In this document: positions 1 to 5,126 of the stretch, piece after piece
How positions within the stretch are numbered: the first letter of the stretch is position 1
Layout: each line of letters starts with the position of its first letter
Source of the DNA: an uncultured Eubacterium sp.
Lineage (GTDB): Bacteria > Bacillota > Clostridia > Lachnospirales > Lachnospiraceae
NCBI GenBank assembly: GCA_900548465.1
Contig: URKY01000066.1
Location: 1-9,217, forward strand
DNA: 9,217 bases
Direction: 5' to 3'
Notes under the pieces: generated by a model
Database searches by the model: none
The model's input: only the letters and a program-made list of their open reading frames with translations
Told to the model about the DNA's origin: nothing
Translations under genes and position numbers: made by a program

Positions 1-3
1 TAT

Positions 4-111
4 ATGTATAACGAACATTATGAATTACTGTATAAGTTTTTCTTAGCTATTGGGGTAATTGGTGTCGTTATTTATGCTTTGGGTATATCGTTTTTTAGAA
101 CTAAAAGATGA
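4..111 (+). CDS. Tiny single-span membrane protein (35 aa, possibly C-terminal part of a longer gene)
   Basis: An open frame runs from ATG at 4 to TGA at 109-111. Residues about 10-31 (YKFFLAIGVIGVVIYALGISF) form one clear hydrophobic helix, followed by a short basic tail ending FRTKR. This suggests an N-out or N-in single-pass inner-membrane peptide. The frame is still open to the left edge, so the ATG may be internal and the gene may start before the window. No family is recognised. It is followed by about 50 bases of non-coding sequence and then the first copy of the repeated plus-strand promoter-like element. Confidence 0.5.
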   Translation: MYNEHYELLYKFFLAIGVIGVVIYALGISFFRTKR

Positions 112-164
112 TTGTCTGGTAATAAGAGCTGGCATATTATTTATGATTTCAATACCTTTTTCAT

Positions 165-201
165 AACCGTATTTCTTCTTTTTTTTCTATTCTATAGAAA
201 A
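165..201 (+). promoter_or_regulatory. Repeated plus-strand promoter/operator-like element, copy 1
   Basis: AACC at 165-168, then an 18-base pyrimidine-rich stretch, then CTATTCTATAGAAAA at 187-201, which contains the perfect 10-bp palindrome TTCTATAGAA (190-199). The gene start at 220 is 19 bases downstream. Copies 2 (930-965) and 3 (3091-3127) have the same 15-mer and the same AACC at nearly the same distance. The element does not match the host TAnnTTTG promoter. It could be a phage-specific promoter, or an operator for a dimeric regulator. Confidence 0.7.
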
Positions 202-219
202 CAATTTTAAGAAGATAGT

Positions 220-591
220 ATGGAAAAAGAGTTGCATACAAACGAAAGTAACAATATAGATATACATTCAACTTCTTTAGAAAGAAAACTTTCATTGGCG
301 TTGCATAAAAGATACCCCGTTATATGGGCAGCAGATAATATTCAGGAATTGGTATTAGATGATAAAGCAACAGTTGAGAATGTATATGACGTACTGGCAG
401 AAATCGAGGATAAGTGCGTGCATTTATCAAAACTCATAAATATAGAATTTAATCCTTCCAATGTTCAGAAATTGGAAGAGGAATATGGGGTACAAATTTC
501 TGAACATTGGAAAAATTACGCTCTAAATGTAATAAATAATTTTGCAGGAGAGGTGCTTGCTTTTGCGATGCAGGCTTCTTCTGTGCGTTAG
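220..591 (+). CDS. Family A protein, copy 1 (123 aa, unknown function)
   Basis: Soluble, mainly helical and acidic in its middle part; no signal peptide or membrane span. It is a paralogue of the gene at 987-1331: both share an LALxxRY motif (here residues 26-32), a following (V/I)LDD segment and a region rich in Glu and Asp, but they diverge towards the C-terminus. The ATG at 220 fits an A-rich leader without Shine-Dalgarno, normal for Bacteroidetes, and sits 19 bases after the repeated palindromic element. Its TAG stop (589-591) interlocks with the TAA stop of the convergent minus-strand gene, sharing four bases. I do not recognise the family. A regulator, an inhibitor or an anti-defence protein are all possible, and none is shown. 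Confidence 0.85.
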   Translation: MEKELHTNESNNIDIHSTSLERKLSLALHKRYPVIWAADNIQELVLDDKATVENVYDVLAEIEDKCVHLSKLINIEFNPSNVQKLEEEYGVQISEHWKNYALNVINNFAGEVLAFAMQASSVR

Positions 592-836
592 TCTTCTGGA
601 TAGAAAGCAGGTTTATGTCGGTCGTTGATATACATTATTACAACTTTTATAGCTTCTTCTACATGATATTCGGGAATACCGTTCTTGAAAGTTGAAAAAA
701 GTTGTCTATTGGCAGAAAGATAGGTGCAACACCCATCCCAAATACGTGTTGCGATATAAGAGTCGTTTTCATGGTTGATTCGTCTTCCAATAACTTTACT
801 TAACAATTCAATTTGCTCTTTTTCTTTTATGTTCAT
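588..836 (-). CDS. Family B protein, copy 1 (82 aa, unknown function)
   Basis: Starts MNIKEKEQIELL and is convergent with the family A gene, overlapping it by four bases at the stop codons. It is clearly paralogous to the gene at 1328-1582. Both have an N-terminal K-E-K-rich helix ending in (E/I)LL, a central RIWxGCxTY motif (here residues 31-39) and a GIP(E/Q)YH motif (53-58) followed by a helix. The conserved Trp, Cys and Tyr suggest a small folded domain; there is only one conserved Cys, so zinc binding is not indicated. A TAnnTTTG promoter lies 21 bases upstream of the ATG. Function is unknown. The repeated pairing with family A suggests the two products or transcripts work together or against each other. 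Confidence 0.85.
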   Translation of the reverse strand: MNIKEKEQIELLSKVIGRRINHENDSYIATRIWDGCCTYLSANRQLFSTFKNGIPEYHVEEAIKVVIMYINDRHKPAFYPED

Positions 837-857
837 AGTATCAATTGTTTTTAATCA

Positions 858-894
858 CAAATATATAAAATCATTGATAATTGAGCACAATTGT
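858..894 (-). promoter_or_regulatory. Minus-strand promoter with operator-like element for family B copy 1
   Basis: On the minus strand TATATTTG (858-865) matches the Bacteroidetes -7 consensus TAnnTTTG. Seven bases further upstream is ATTGATAATTGA (873-884, plus-strand reading) and, after two bases, the palindrome ACAATTGT (887-894). The same pair of blocks with the same 2-base gap stands upstream of the minus-strand gene at 3323-3496, which argues for a binding site rather than chance. Confidence 0.7.
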
Positions 895-929
895 GGTTAA
901 TAAATTTTTCAAAATAAATCCAATAACAT

Positions 930-965
930 AACCATTCCCCTTTTTTCATTCTATTCTATAGAAAA
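930..965 (+). promoter_or_regulatory. Repeated plus-strand promoter/operator-like element, copy 2
   Basis: AACC at 930-933, a 17-base pyrimidine-rich spacer, and CTATTCTATAGAAAA at 951-965 with the palindrome TTCTATAGAA at 954-963. The gene start at 987 is 22 bases past it. The layout matches copies 1 and 3. Confidence 0.7.
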
Positions 966-970
966 TAATA

Positions 971-995
971 AAGAATATGGAAGAATATGGAAGAA
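971..995 (+). repeat. Short tandem repeat across the start of family A copy 2
   Basis: The unit AAGAATATGG is repeated twice and then begins a third time (AAGAA). Each full unit carries an ATG (977 and 987), in different frames because the unit is 10 bases long. The first ATG opens only a 7-codon frame (MEEYGRT then TAA); the second opens the real gene. A slippage duplication may have made a small upstream ORF that tunes translation. Confidence 0.7.
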
Positions 996-1331
996 CCTAA
1001 AAATGCAAAATTATTTTTGGCATTAAAAAGTAGATATGCCTTACACAATACCGACCGTTTGGTAGAGTTCATATTGGATGATCAGAAGACATCTTTTGAC
1101 TTTATTACTGAAATTATTCCCCAAATAGAAGAAGAGAATAAAAAAGCTCCTAAACTTTTCAAGGTAACTGTTGATACAGACATTCTGGAAAGGTTACGTG
1201 CAAAACAAACATGTAAGGGGAAATACCCCCTTAATGATGCGAATATAGCAAATGAAGTAAGGCTGATAGAAGTATATCTAGCAGATAAGGTTTGGGACCT
1301 TGTTGGACTAGCCTATATGGACCAACGCTAA
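987..1331 (+). CDS. Family A protein, copy 2 (114 aa, unknown function)
   Basis: Soluble helical protein with an acidic middle segment, without signal peptide or membrane span. It matches family A copy 1 over the N-terminal half (LALKSRY at 11-17, then an ILDDQKTS segment at 29-36) and is about nine residues shorter overall. I chose the ATG at 987 because the ATG at 977 meets a stop after seven codons. The TAA stop (1329-1331) interlocks with the TAG stop of the minus-strand gene at 1328, again a 4-base overlap. It lies 22 bases after copy 2 of the palindromic element. The function is not recognised. Confidence 0.85.
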   Translation: MEEPKNAKLFLALKSRYALHNTDRLVEFILDDQKTSFDFITEIIPQIEEENKKAPKLFKVTVDTDILERLRAKQTCKGKYPLNDANIANEVRLIEVYLADKVWDLVGLAYMDQR

Positions 1332-1582
1332 AATTCTATTATATTTCCAGCTATTTTAGGGTTATCAATCATTTTCTGAGATAATTCTAACGCTTTATCA
1401 ATATGATATTGAGGAATTCCATGTCGGCAAGATTCAAAAAAAACTTGCGGACATGTGGAAACGTATGTTTGGCACCCAACCCAAATTCTCTCTTTTTCAT
1501 AAGGGGTTACTTCAGGGCCAAAAGCTCTTGTTACAAATTTTACTAATAACTCAATGAGGTCTTGCTTTTCTTTTGTATTCAT
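1328..1582 (-). CDS. Family B protein, copy 2 (84 aa, unknown function)
   Basis: Starts MNTKEKQDLIELL and shares with copy 1 the central RIWxGCxTY motif (residues 32-40), the GIP(E/Q)YH motif (55-60) and the following helix. Two additional cysteines (residues 44 and 52) are not shared. It is convergent with family A copy 2, with the two stops sharing four bases. The leaders of both B genes are also related: each ends in CAATTGAT plus a few bases and then ATGAA. A TATTTTTG promoter element lies 23 bases upstream. No family is recognised. Confidence 0.85.
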   Translation of the reverse strand: MNTKEKQDLIELLVKFVTRAFGPEVTPYEKERIWVGCQTYVSTCPQVFFESCRHGIPQYHIDKALELSQKMIDNPKIAGNIIEF

Positions 1583-1605
1583 TGTATCATCAATTGGTTT
1601 GATTG

Positions 1606-1613
1606 CAAAAATA
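1606..1613 (-). promoter_or_regulatory. TAnnTTTG promoter of family B copy 2
   Basis: The minus strand reads TATTTTTG here, 23 bases upstream of the ATG at 1582. The ATTGATAATTGA plus ACAATTGT operator-like blocks found before copy 1 are not recognisable here. Confidence 0.55.
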
Positions 1614-1684
1614 CACCAATATCATAACTATTTTTCTGTTTTTCTTATCTAAGCTAATCCTATTAGAATAAATGCTGCAACAAA

Positions 1685-1715
1685 TTTGTAATTAAAAAAT
1701 AAATTATTACCTTTA
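1685..1715 (+). promoter_or_regulatory. Probable host-type promoter for the ExoX-C-like gene
   Basis: TTTG at 1685-1688, a 19-base spacer and TACCTTTA at 1708-1715. This fits the Bacteroides -33 TTTG / -7 TAnnTTTG arrangement except for the last base. It would give an 80-90 base leader before the ATG at 1807. Confidence 0.45.
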
Positions 1716-1806
1716 CCAGACAAATTGGAAATGATTTTGTACATTGAACAATCCTGTTAATTATGTCAGTCTGTGTAATTAATTCATAATAAAAATAAAA
1801 TAAGCT

Positions 1807-2460
1807 ATGTACCCACACGATAATATTTTTAGTATTTATTACAATATAGGGAAACGAACTCCATTCTTGGTTAAACGATGTGAGTTAGGATTAGCACGTT
1901 CATCCAGCGAGGAAAGACGTATTGATCCAAATCAAGATAGAACCTTCTTAGTCGAAACTGTAAAGCCGCGTGGCAAATATGGTAAGGCTTATGGCAAGTG
2001 TTTTGTAAATGGTAAGCCTGATGATACATATAGGCAGGAATGTTATCCAAATATCAAAGACGAAGAAATCCCTTGCGCTGGATGTGGAGAATGGGTTTTG
2101 ATTGATGTTCCCGGTGTATCGCTTAATGAAATATTTCCCATTCATAAAGCGGATGAAATACTTATGTTTGGTAAATATAAGGGGAAAACTTTTGGTGACA
2201 TTTATAAGATAGATTATCAATATCTTCATTGGCTAGAAAAAACAGACAGGCTTTTCAAAGTTGATTTTGAGGAACTTAAACAATTATATCCAGATGTCGA
2301 AAAACAGGAAGATATATCTATTGCAGACCAAGTAATTGATTTTGGGAAATATAAGGGACAAAAGTTTCGTGACATTAAAGATGATATTTCTTATCTTGAA
2401 TGGCTTGTCTCAATAGACAAAATATCTATTGAAGATTTTGAGTTGTTGTCCACGATATAA
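1807..2460 (+). CDS. Protein with two tandem ExoX-C-like repeats (217 aa)
   Basis: The C-terminal half contains two copies of a short module. Copy 1 is at residues about 118-160 (LMFGKYKGKTFGDI, then YLHWLEKTD) and copy 2 at about 176-214 (IDFGKYKGQKFRDI, then YLEWLVSID). The pattern hydrophobic-x-FGKYKG-x-x-F-x-DI followed by YLxWL is that of the small domain found at the C-terminus of exodeoxyribonuclease X-like proteins and in phage proteins with no nuclease domain. The N-terminal 105 residues contain CAGC (90-93) and further Cys at 25, 65 and 79, so a metal-binding fold is possible. No DEDD exonuclease motifs are seen, so this is not a nuclease by itself. It may bind DNA or a nuclease partner (inference). 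The short antisense frame inside it is a shadow. Confidence 0.85.
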   Translation: MYPHDNIFSIYYNIGKRTPFLVKRCELGLARSSSEERRIDPNQDRTFLVETVKPRGKYGKAYGKCFVNGKPDDTYRQECYPNIKDEEIPCAGCGEWVLIDVPGVSLNEIFPIHKADEILMFGKYKGKTFGDIYKIDYQYLHWLEKTDRLFKVDFEELKQLYPDVEKQEDISIADQVIDFGKYKGQKFRDIKDDISYLEWLVSIDKISIEDFELLSTI

Positions 2461-2505
2461 TACCATACAGTTTTGGCTATAAACACTTTTAACACACATA
2501 TTTAT

Positions 2506-2997
2506 ATGAATAAATTTTTATGCTCTCTTGTATTTGTGCTTTCTTTTTCTTCAGTCCATGCACAATCTAATGATTCACAAAAGGAAATACAAACACTTGT
2601 CCAGAGAGTCGATTCTCTTGAACATGAATTGTCATACCTTAAATTGACTTATGAATTAAATACACTTAATTCCGACATAACAATGTTTGCAAACGAGGTG
2701 TACACCAAATCTATCGCAATTCAATTAGACCTCTATAATCGAAATTTTAATTCCAAATTAGGTGATGCGTATCAACAATATTATGAAACATGCCAACGCA
2801 AGAAACAATCAATTTCTGAACTCATTGAAGCTAAGAAAACATTATACTTAATTAAAGTTATAACATATCCTTATTCCGAGAGTGAACTAAAGACGTTAAA
2901 GGCAAGTTATAACGTAATTAATGATGCGTATGACTCGTTAGGGAAATCAATGGAGTTACTGGAAATTGTTATTGATACATATAATAAGTTTTTGTAA
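2506..2997 (+). CDS. Exported coiled-coil protein (163 aa, periplasmic)
   Basis: I start this gene at the ATG at 2506, not at the in-frame TTG at 2473. From there the protein opens with a textbook signal peptide (MNKF, hydrophobic core CSLVFVLSFSS, then VHA with Q20 next), with cleavage likely after residue 19. Residues about 24-50 (KEIQTLVQRVDSLEHEL...) form a coiled coil, and most of the rest is also predicted helical. There is no lipobox cysteine and no second membrane span, so the mature protein should be periplasmic. Similar exported Q-x-D-S-L coiled-coil proteins occur in Bacteroides chromosomes, so this may be a host-acquired gene. The role is unknown. It lies 45 bases behind the ExoX-C-like gene. 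Confidence 0.8.
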   Translation: MNKFLCSLVFVLSFSSVHAQSNDSQKEIQTLVQRVDSLEHELSYLKLTYELNTLNSDITMFANEVYTKSIAIQLDLYNRNFNSKLGDAYQQYYETCQRKKQSISELIEAKKTLYLIKVITYPYSESELKTLKASYNVINDAYDSLGKSMELLEIVIDTYNKFL

Positions 2998-3003
2998 CTA
3001 TTT

Positions 3004-3042
3004 AATTTCGGCTTATTCGATAAGTTGTGGAATTCCGAAATT
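3004..3042. repeat. Inverted repeat behind the exported-protein gene
   Basis: AATTTCGG (3004-3011) pairs with CCGAAATT (3035-3042), and an inner CTTAT/ATAAG hairpin with a 3-base loop lies between. It begins 7 bases after the stop of the exported protein. It could stabilise the 3' end of the mRNA or stop transcription, but there is no clean T-run directly after it on either strand. Confidence 0.4.
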
Positions 3043-3090
3043 GGTGTTAAAAAAGAATTTTGTCATTCTGGTGTAATAACTAAAAATAAC

Positions 3091-3127
3091 AACCATTCTT
3101 TTTCCATCTTTCCTATTCTATAGAAAA
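3091..3127 (+). promoter_or_regulatory. Repeated plus-strand promoter/operator-like element, copy 3
   Basis: AACC at 3091-3094, an 18-base pyrimidine-rich spacer and CTATTCTATAGAAAA at 3113-3127, with the palindrome at 3116-3125. Unlike copies 1 and 2 no ATG-started gene follows within 25 bases. Downstream there is only a frame without a good start (3183-3326). Confidence 0.65.
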
Positions 3128-3182
3128 CTGTAGTTGTCAATATCAGTACTTTGGTATCTGGTATTGTATCTATTTAATATGA

Positions 3183-3326
3183 TATTGTTATAGACTAAAA
3201 TTTTTGTGTCTGAAAGCTATTATTGAAGCAAAAAAATATAGGGACACTGATTCTTCGTATATTGTTGTCGAGATACGTTTTTTGTGTGTTCCTATGTTTT
3301 ATTATAAAAAGCAATGGGCTTGTTAG
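3183..3326 (+). pseudogene. Possible remnant or non-ATG-started third plus-strand partner
   Basis: An open frame of 47 codons runs from just after a TGA (3180-3182) to TAG at 3324-3326. The only ATG is at 3294, very close to the end; TTG at 3204 would give 40 residues, reading on through IIEAKKYRDTDSSYIVVEI. It does not resemble family A. What makes it worth listing is position: it lies downstream of copy 3 of the plus-strand element and its TAG shares four bases with the stop of the minus-strand gene at 3323, exactly as in the two complete pairs. It may be a decayed gene, a gene using a rare start, or a chance frame. The first 50 bases after the element hold no gene. Confidence 0.25.
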
Positions 3327-3496
3327 TCGATTTTTACGAAAGCATTTATATTTCCTGTTATTGTAAGATATGCTCCTTGGGTATGACTCCAGTACACTGC
3401 GGTTAAATGTTCATTGTCTATTTTATCTATAACAACCATCTTTATAGGATCAATAGCATTGACAATTTTTACACTGTCTCCAATTTCTATACTCAT
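3323..3496 (-). CDS. Small beta-rich protein, DUF2158/YodC-like (57 aa)
   Basis: ATG at 3496 to TAA at 3323-3325. The protein begins MSIEIGDSVKIVNAIDPIKM and continues with alternating hydrophobic strands (VVIDKI, LTAVYW, YLTITG, FVKI). The opening I-G-D-x-V-x-(hydrophobic), then a Met-Val-V segment and a central VYW are what one sees in YodC/DUF2158 proteins, a small SH3/KOW-like fold found in bacteria and phages; this family link is by eye only. A TATCTTTG promoter lies 28 bases upstream, and behind it the same operator-like blocks that precede family B copy 1. It therefore occupies the position of a family B gene in a third unit, though its sequence is unrelated to family B. Confidence 0.75.
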   Translation of the reverse strand: MSIEIGDSVKIVNAIDPIKMVVIDKIDNEHLTAVYWSHTQGAYLTITGNINAFVKID

Positions 3497-3524
3497 AATG
3501 ATAAATATTTATTAATCGTTTCAG

Positions 3525-3563
3525 CAAAGATACTGCTATTTATTGATAATTGAATACAATTGT
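3525..3563 (-). promoter_or_regulatory. Minus-strand promoter with operator-like element, second copy
   Basis: The minus strand reads TATCTTTG at 3525-3532 (TAnnTTTG). Nine bases further upstream are ATTGATAATTGA (3542-3553) and, after a 2-base gap, ACAATTGT (3556-3563). Both blocks are identical to those at 873-894. Only the two gap bases differ between the copies, while the flanks are otherwise diverged. Confidence 0.7.
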
Positions 3564-3631
3564 AGCCAATTAATTTTCCAAAAATGCACTTGGTTTTCTA
3601 AACTAACTCCATCCAGTTCCAACTATTACTT

Positions 3632-3660
3632 AAAAAAGGCCGGAGATATATTCTCCAGCC
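3632..3660 (-). terminator. Rho-independent terminator of the minus-strand membrane protein gene
   Basis: Read on the minus strand this is a GGC-x-GGAGA stem, a short AT loop, the matching TCTCC-x-GCC arm, and then six T residues. It lies 17 bases after the stop of the gene at 3677-3841. Confidence 0.8.
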
Positions 3661-3676
3661 ATACAGATAAAATTCA

Positions 3677-3841
3677 TCAATTTGCAGAGTCTTTTTGACT
3701 CCTTTTGGTTAGTCCTGCAAACCTTGCGATGGCGGCTGAGAAAATATCATAAATCAGGGTGGTATAATTGATCCATGATATTCCAGGTGCATCGACAAGG
3801 TTTGCTACTAAAAGGGCAACCAGCATGACTAATCTTACCAT
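3677..3841 (-). CDS. Small membrane protein, near-leaderless (54 aa)
   Basis: ATG at 3839-3841 on the minus strand to TGA at 3677-3679. Residues 2-17 (VRLVMLVALLVANLVD) are strongly hydrophobic. A second amphipathic stretch follows (residues about 28-44, LIYDIFSAAIARFAG) and a basic, polar tail (TKRSQKDSAN). The gene has its own TAATTTTG promoter just eight bases before the ATG and its own terminator, so it is an independent monocistronic unit facing against the neighbouring plus-strand operon. In layout, and weakly in sequence of the second half, it resembles the gene at 6299-6439. The role is unknown; small phage membrane proteins include superinfection-exclusion and lysis-control peptides, but nothing here decides. 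Confidence 0.75.
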   Translation of the reverse strand: MVRLVMLVALLVANLVDAPGISWINYTTLIYDIFSAAIARFAGLTKRSQKDSAN

Positions 3842-3849
3842 GTTGGTTG

Positions 3850-3885
3850 CAAAATTACATAAATTGTTGATAATCGTATATAATC
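3850..3885 (-). promoter_or_regulatory. Promoter of the small membrane protein, with a divergent plus-strand promoter region
   Basis: The minus strand reads TAATTTTG at 3850-3857, with only 8 bases to the ATG at 3841. Upstream, GTTGATAATCG (3866-3876) is a degenerate relative of the ATTGATAATTGA block found before two other minus-strand genes. The plus-strand operon starting at 3896 must also be driven from this 54-base gap; TATATAAT at 3877-3884 could be its -10-like element. Confidence 0.55.
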
Positions 3886-3895
3886 ATTTATAAAT

Positions 3896-4219
3896 ATGAC
3901 AAAAAACAAATTATCTATTGCGCCTCCAGATAAGAAGAAGACTTTGGAGGCGTTTTTTCGTTATTATGAGTTAAGCCGTTTATTGTTCGGTCAAAAGCAA
4001 AACGAAATATATGATGTCACAGACATTCCGAAAACAAATAAGTTTTATGAGTTAGCGAAAGAAATAGCTAAACAATTAGAAATTGACTGGGAAAGTATGA
4101 CACACGAAGAAAGTAATCGTGTTATGTTGGCCCTATTGGAAGATTCATTTAATCTTATACGCGATATTGAAGATTCCAAATCTATAATCCTTCAAACTAA
4201 AATAGTGATAAAGAAATGA
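3896..4219 (+). CDS. Hypothetical protein, first gene of a three-gene operon (107 aa)
   Basis: Starts MTKNKLSIAPPDKKKTLE with a basic N-terminus, followed by helices (LEAFFRYYELSRLLFG) and an acidic C-terminal half (IDWESMTHEESNRVML...). No signal peptide, membrane span or cysteine motif is visible, so it should be cytosolic. Its TGA overlaps the ATG of the next gene (ATGA at 4216-4219), which points to translational coupling and a shared job. It is not recognised from its sequence. Confidence 0.8.
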   Translation: MTKNKLSIAPPDKKKTLEAFFRYYELSRLLFGQKQNEIYDVTDIPKTNKFYELAKEIAKQLEIDWESMTHEESNRVMLALLEDSFNLIRDIEDSKSIILQTKIVIKK

Positions 4220-4578
4220 GTGATGCACAGATTTATGACTTGTATGCTCAAAAGATTTCGGATATAACCAATATTCCATATCCTTATATTATTGTATTGA
4301 GAGACAATGGCTTGTTGAATCAGAAAGAAGCAAGAGATAAGTTAATCCGATATGATTATTGGAAATTGATGAAAACAAACAAATTCACACACAACCAGAT
4401 ACTTGAAAAACTTTCTGGTATATATGATGTCAATAAACGTAAAATTTTATATGCGATAAAAGTTAAACCCAAGCGCGTATATTATTGTAGGCAATGTGGA
4501 CTCCAGTTATCGAAAGTCAAATACATGCGAAACGATGGTATATGCGATAAGTGTATTTCTAAACAAATAAAATTATAA
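4216..4578 (+). CDS. Protein with C-terminal zinc ribbon (120 aa)
   Basis: The last 30 residues form a treble-clef or zinc-ribbon-like motif: C91-x2-C94, a 15-residue loop, and C110-x2-C113, framed by YY before and a basic tail after. The N-terminal 80 residues are helical and basic (for example NQILEKLSGIYDVNKRKILYAI), which is compatible with a helix-turn-helix, but no canonical pattern is certain. A nucleic-acid-binding role is likely from the combination; a specific target cannot be given. It is translationally coupled to the gene before it, and the MutS-I-like gene begins three bases after its stop. Confidence 0.82.
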   Translation: MSDAQIYDLYAQKISDITNIPYPYIIVLRDNGLLNQKEARDKLIRYDYWKLMKTNKFTHNQILEKLSGIYDVNKRKILYAIKVKPKRVYYCRQCGLQLSKVKYMRNDGICDKCISKQIKL

Positions 4579-4581
4579 ATT

Positions 4582-4899
4582 ATGGACAATCTGTACATTG
4601 AAGCGTATAAGTTCTATAAGAATGACTACGCACATGGTTTAGTATTATTTCATATTCAATCTCATTTTGAGGCTTATGAAGATGATGCTATTCAACTGGG
4701 GGCAGCACTGAATCTCCCAGTACATCTGCAAGAAGGCGTGAAATTCTGTAGTTTCCCGGATTATGAACTTGAAAACACCTTGTTGTTCCTTGTACAGATT
4801 GGTATCTCGGTTAATACTATAGAATATCGAGATGAAAATGGGGTATTCGCAATACCAAAAGTGAAACAAATTTTGGATGATATTGAAGCTGATTATTGA
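4582..4899 (+). CDS. Stand-alone MutS domain I-like protein (105 aa)
   Basis: Residues about 20-90 match by eye the mismatch-recognition domain I at the N-terminus of MutS: hydrophobic LVLFHIQSHFEAYEDDA corresponds to the family's LLFxxGDFYExxxEDA, and a later GVKFCSFPDYELENTLLFLVQIG corresponds to the part where MutS reads GvPxh...yxxxLvxxG. MutS itself is about 850 residues; clamp, lever, ATPase and dimer domains are absent here. The mismatch-wedge motif F-x-E reads H28-F-E30, so the Glu is kept but the intercalating Phe is replaced. Short proteins of this kind occur on Bacteroidales mobile elements; their function is not settled. Third gene of a tight operon. Confidence 0.75.
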   Translation: MDNLYIEAYKFYKNDYAHGLVLFHIQSHFEAYEDDAIQLGAALNLPVHLQEGVKFCSFPDYELENTLLFLVQIGISVNTIEYRDENGVFAIPKVKQILDDIEADY

Positions 4900-5057
4900 C
4901 ATTTTCGATATACTAATAGTGATTTTTGTAAATATCTGTAATATAGTCAATTATATTAAGTATTATATTTAGTTTTATATATAGCTAATCTATTGTATAA
5001 CAGTTGATTAAATATAAAATAATTAATAAATTGATGTCATAATTTAAAACAAAGTCG

Positions 5058-5065
5058 TACCTTTG
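5058..5065 (+). promoter_or_regulatory. Promoter of the RNase H operon
   Basis: TACCTTTG is a full match to TAnnTTTG on the plus strand, inside a 227-base gap between genes. It is the only such match on the plus strand that lies between genes. The upstream 150 bases are extremely AT-rich and hold no gene. A -33 TTTG at the usual distance is not seen. Confidence 0.6.
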
Positions 5066-5100
5066 CCTCACCATCTTAACAAAATAGTTGGTGAGGCTTT
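5065..5100 (+). terminator. Strong hairpin with T-run at the very start of the transcript
   Basis: GCCTCACCA (5065-5073) pairs perfectly with TGGTGAGGC (5089-5097) around a 15-base loop, and TTTT follows. By shape it is a rho-independent terminator. Since the promoter element ends at 5065, the hairpin would form at or within a few bases of the transcript's 5' end. It may be an attenuator, a 5' stability stem, or the terminator of an unseen short RNA. The gene starts 27 bases later. Confidence 0.7.
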
Positions 5101-5126
5101 TATATGTAAACAAAAATCATAGGAAT

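Noticed and set aside
1948..2229. Minus-strand frame of 93 codons inside the ExoX-C-like gene
   Set aside because: Fully antisense to a gene with two recognisable repeats, no promoter box, low-complexity aromatic composition.
2473..2505. TTG start extending the exported protein by 11 residues
   Set aside because: The ATG at 2506 gives an immediate, complete signal peptide; the extension would bury it.
4645..4950. Minus-strand frame opposite the MutS-I-like gene
   Set aside because: Shadow of a gene with family similarity; the composition (Ile/Phe-rich) is typical of the reverse of AT-rich coding DNA.
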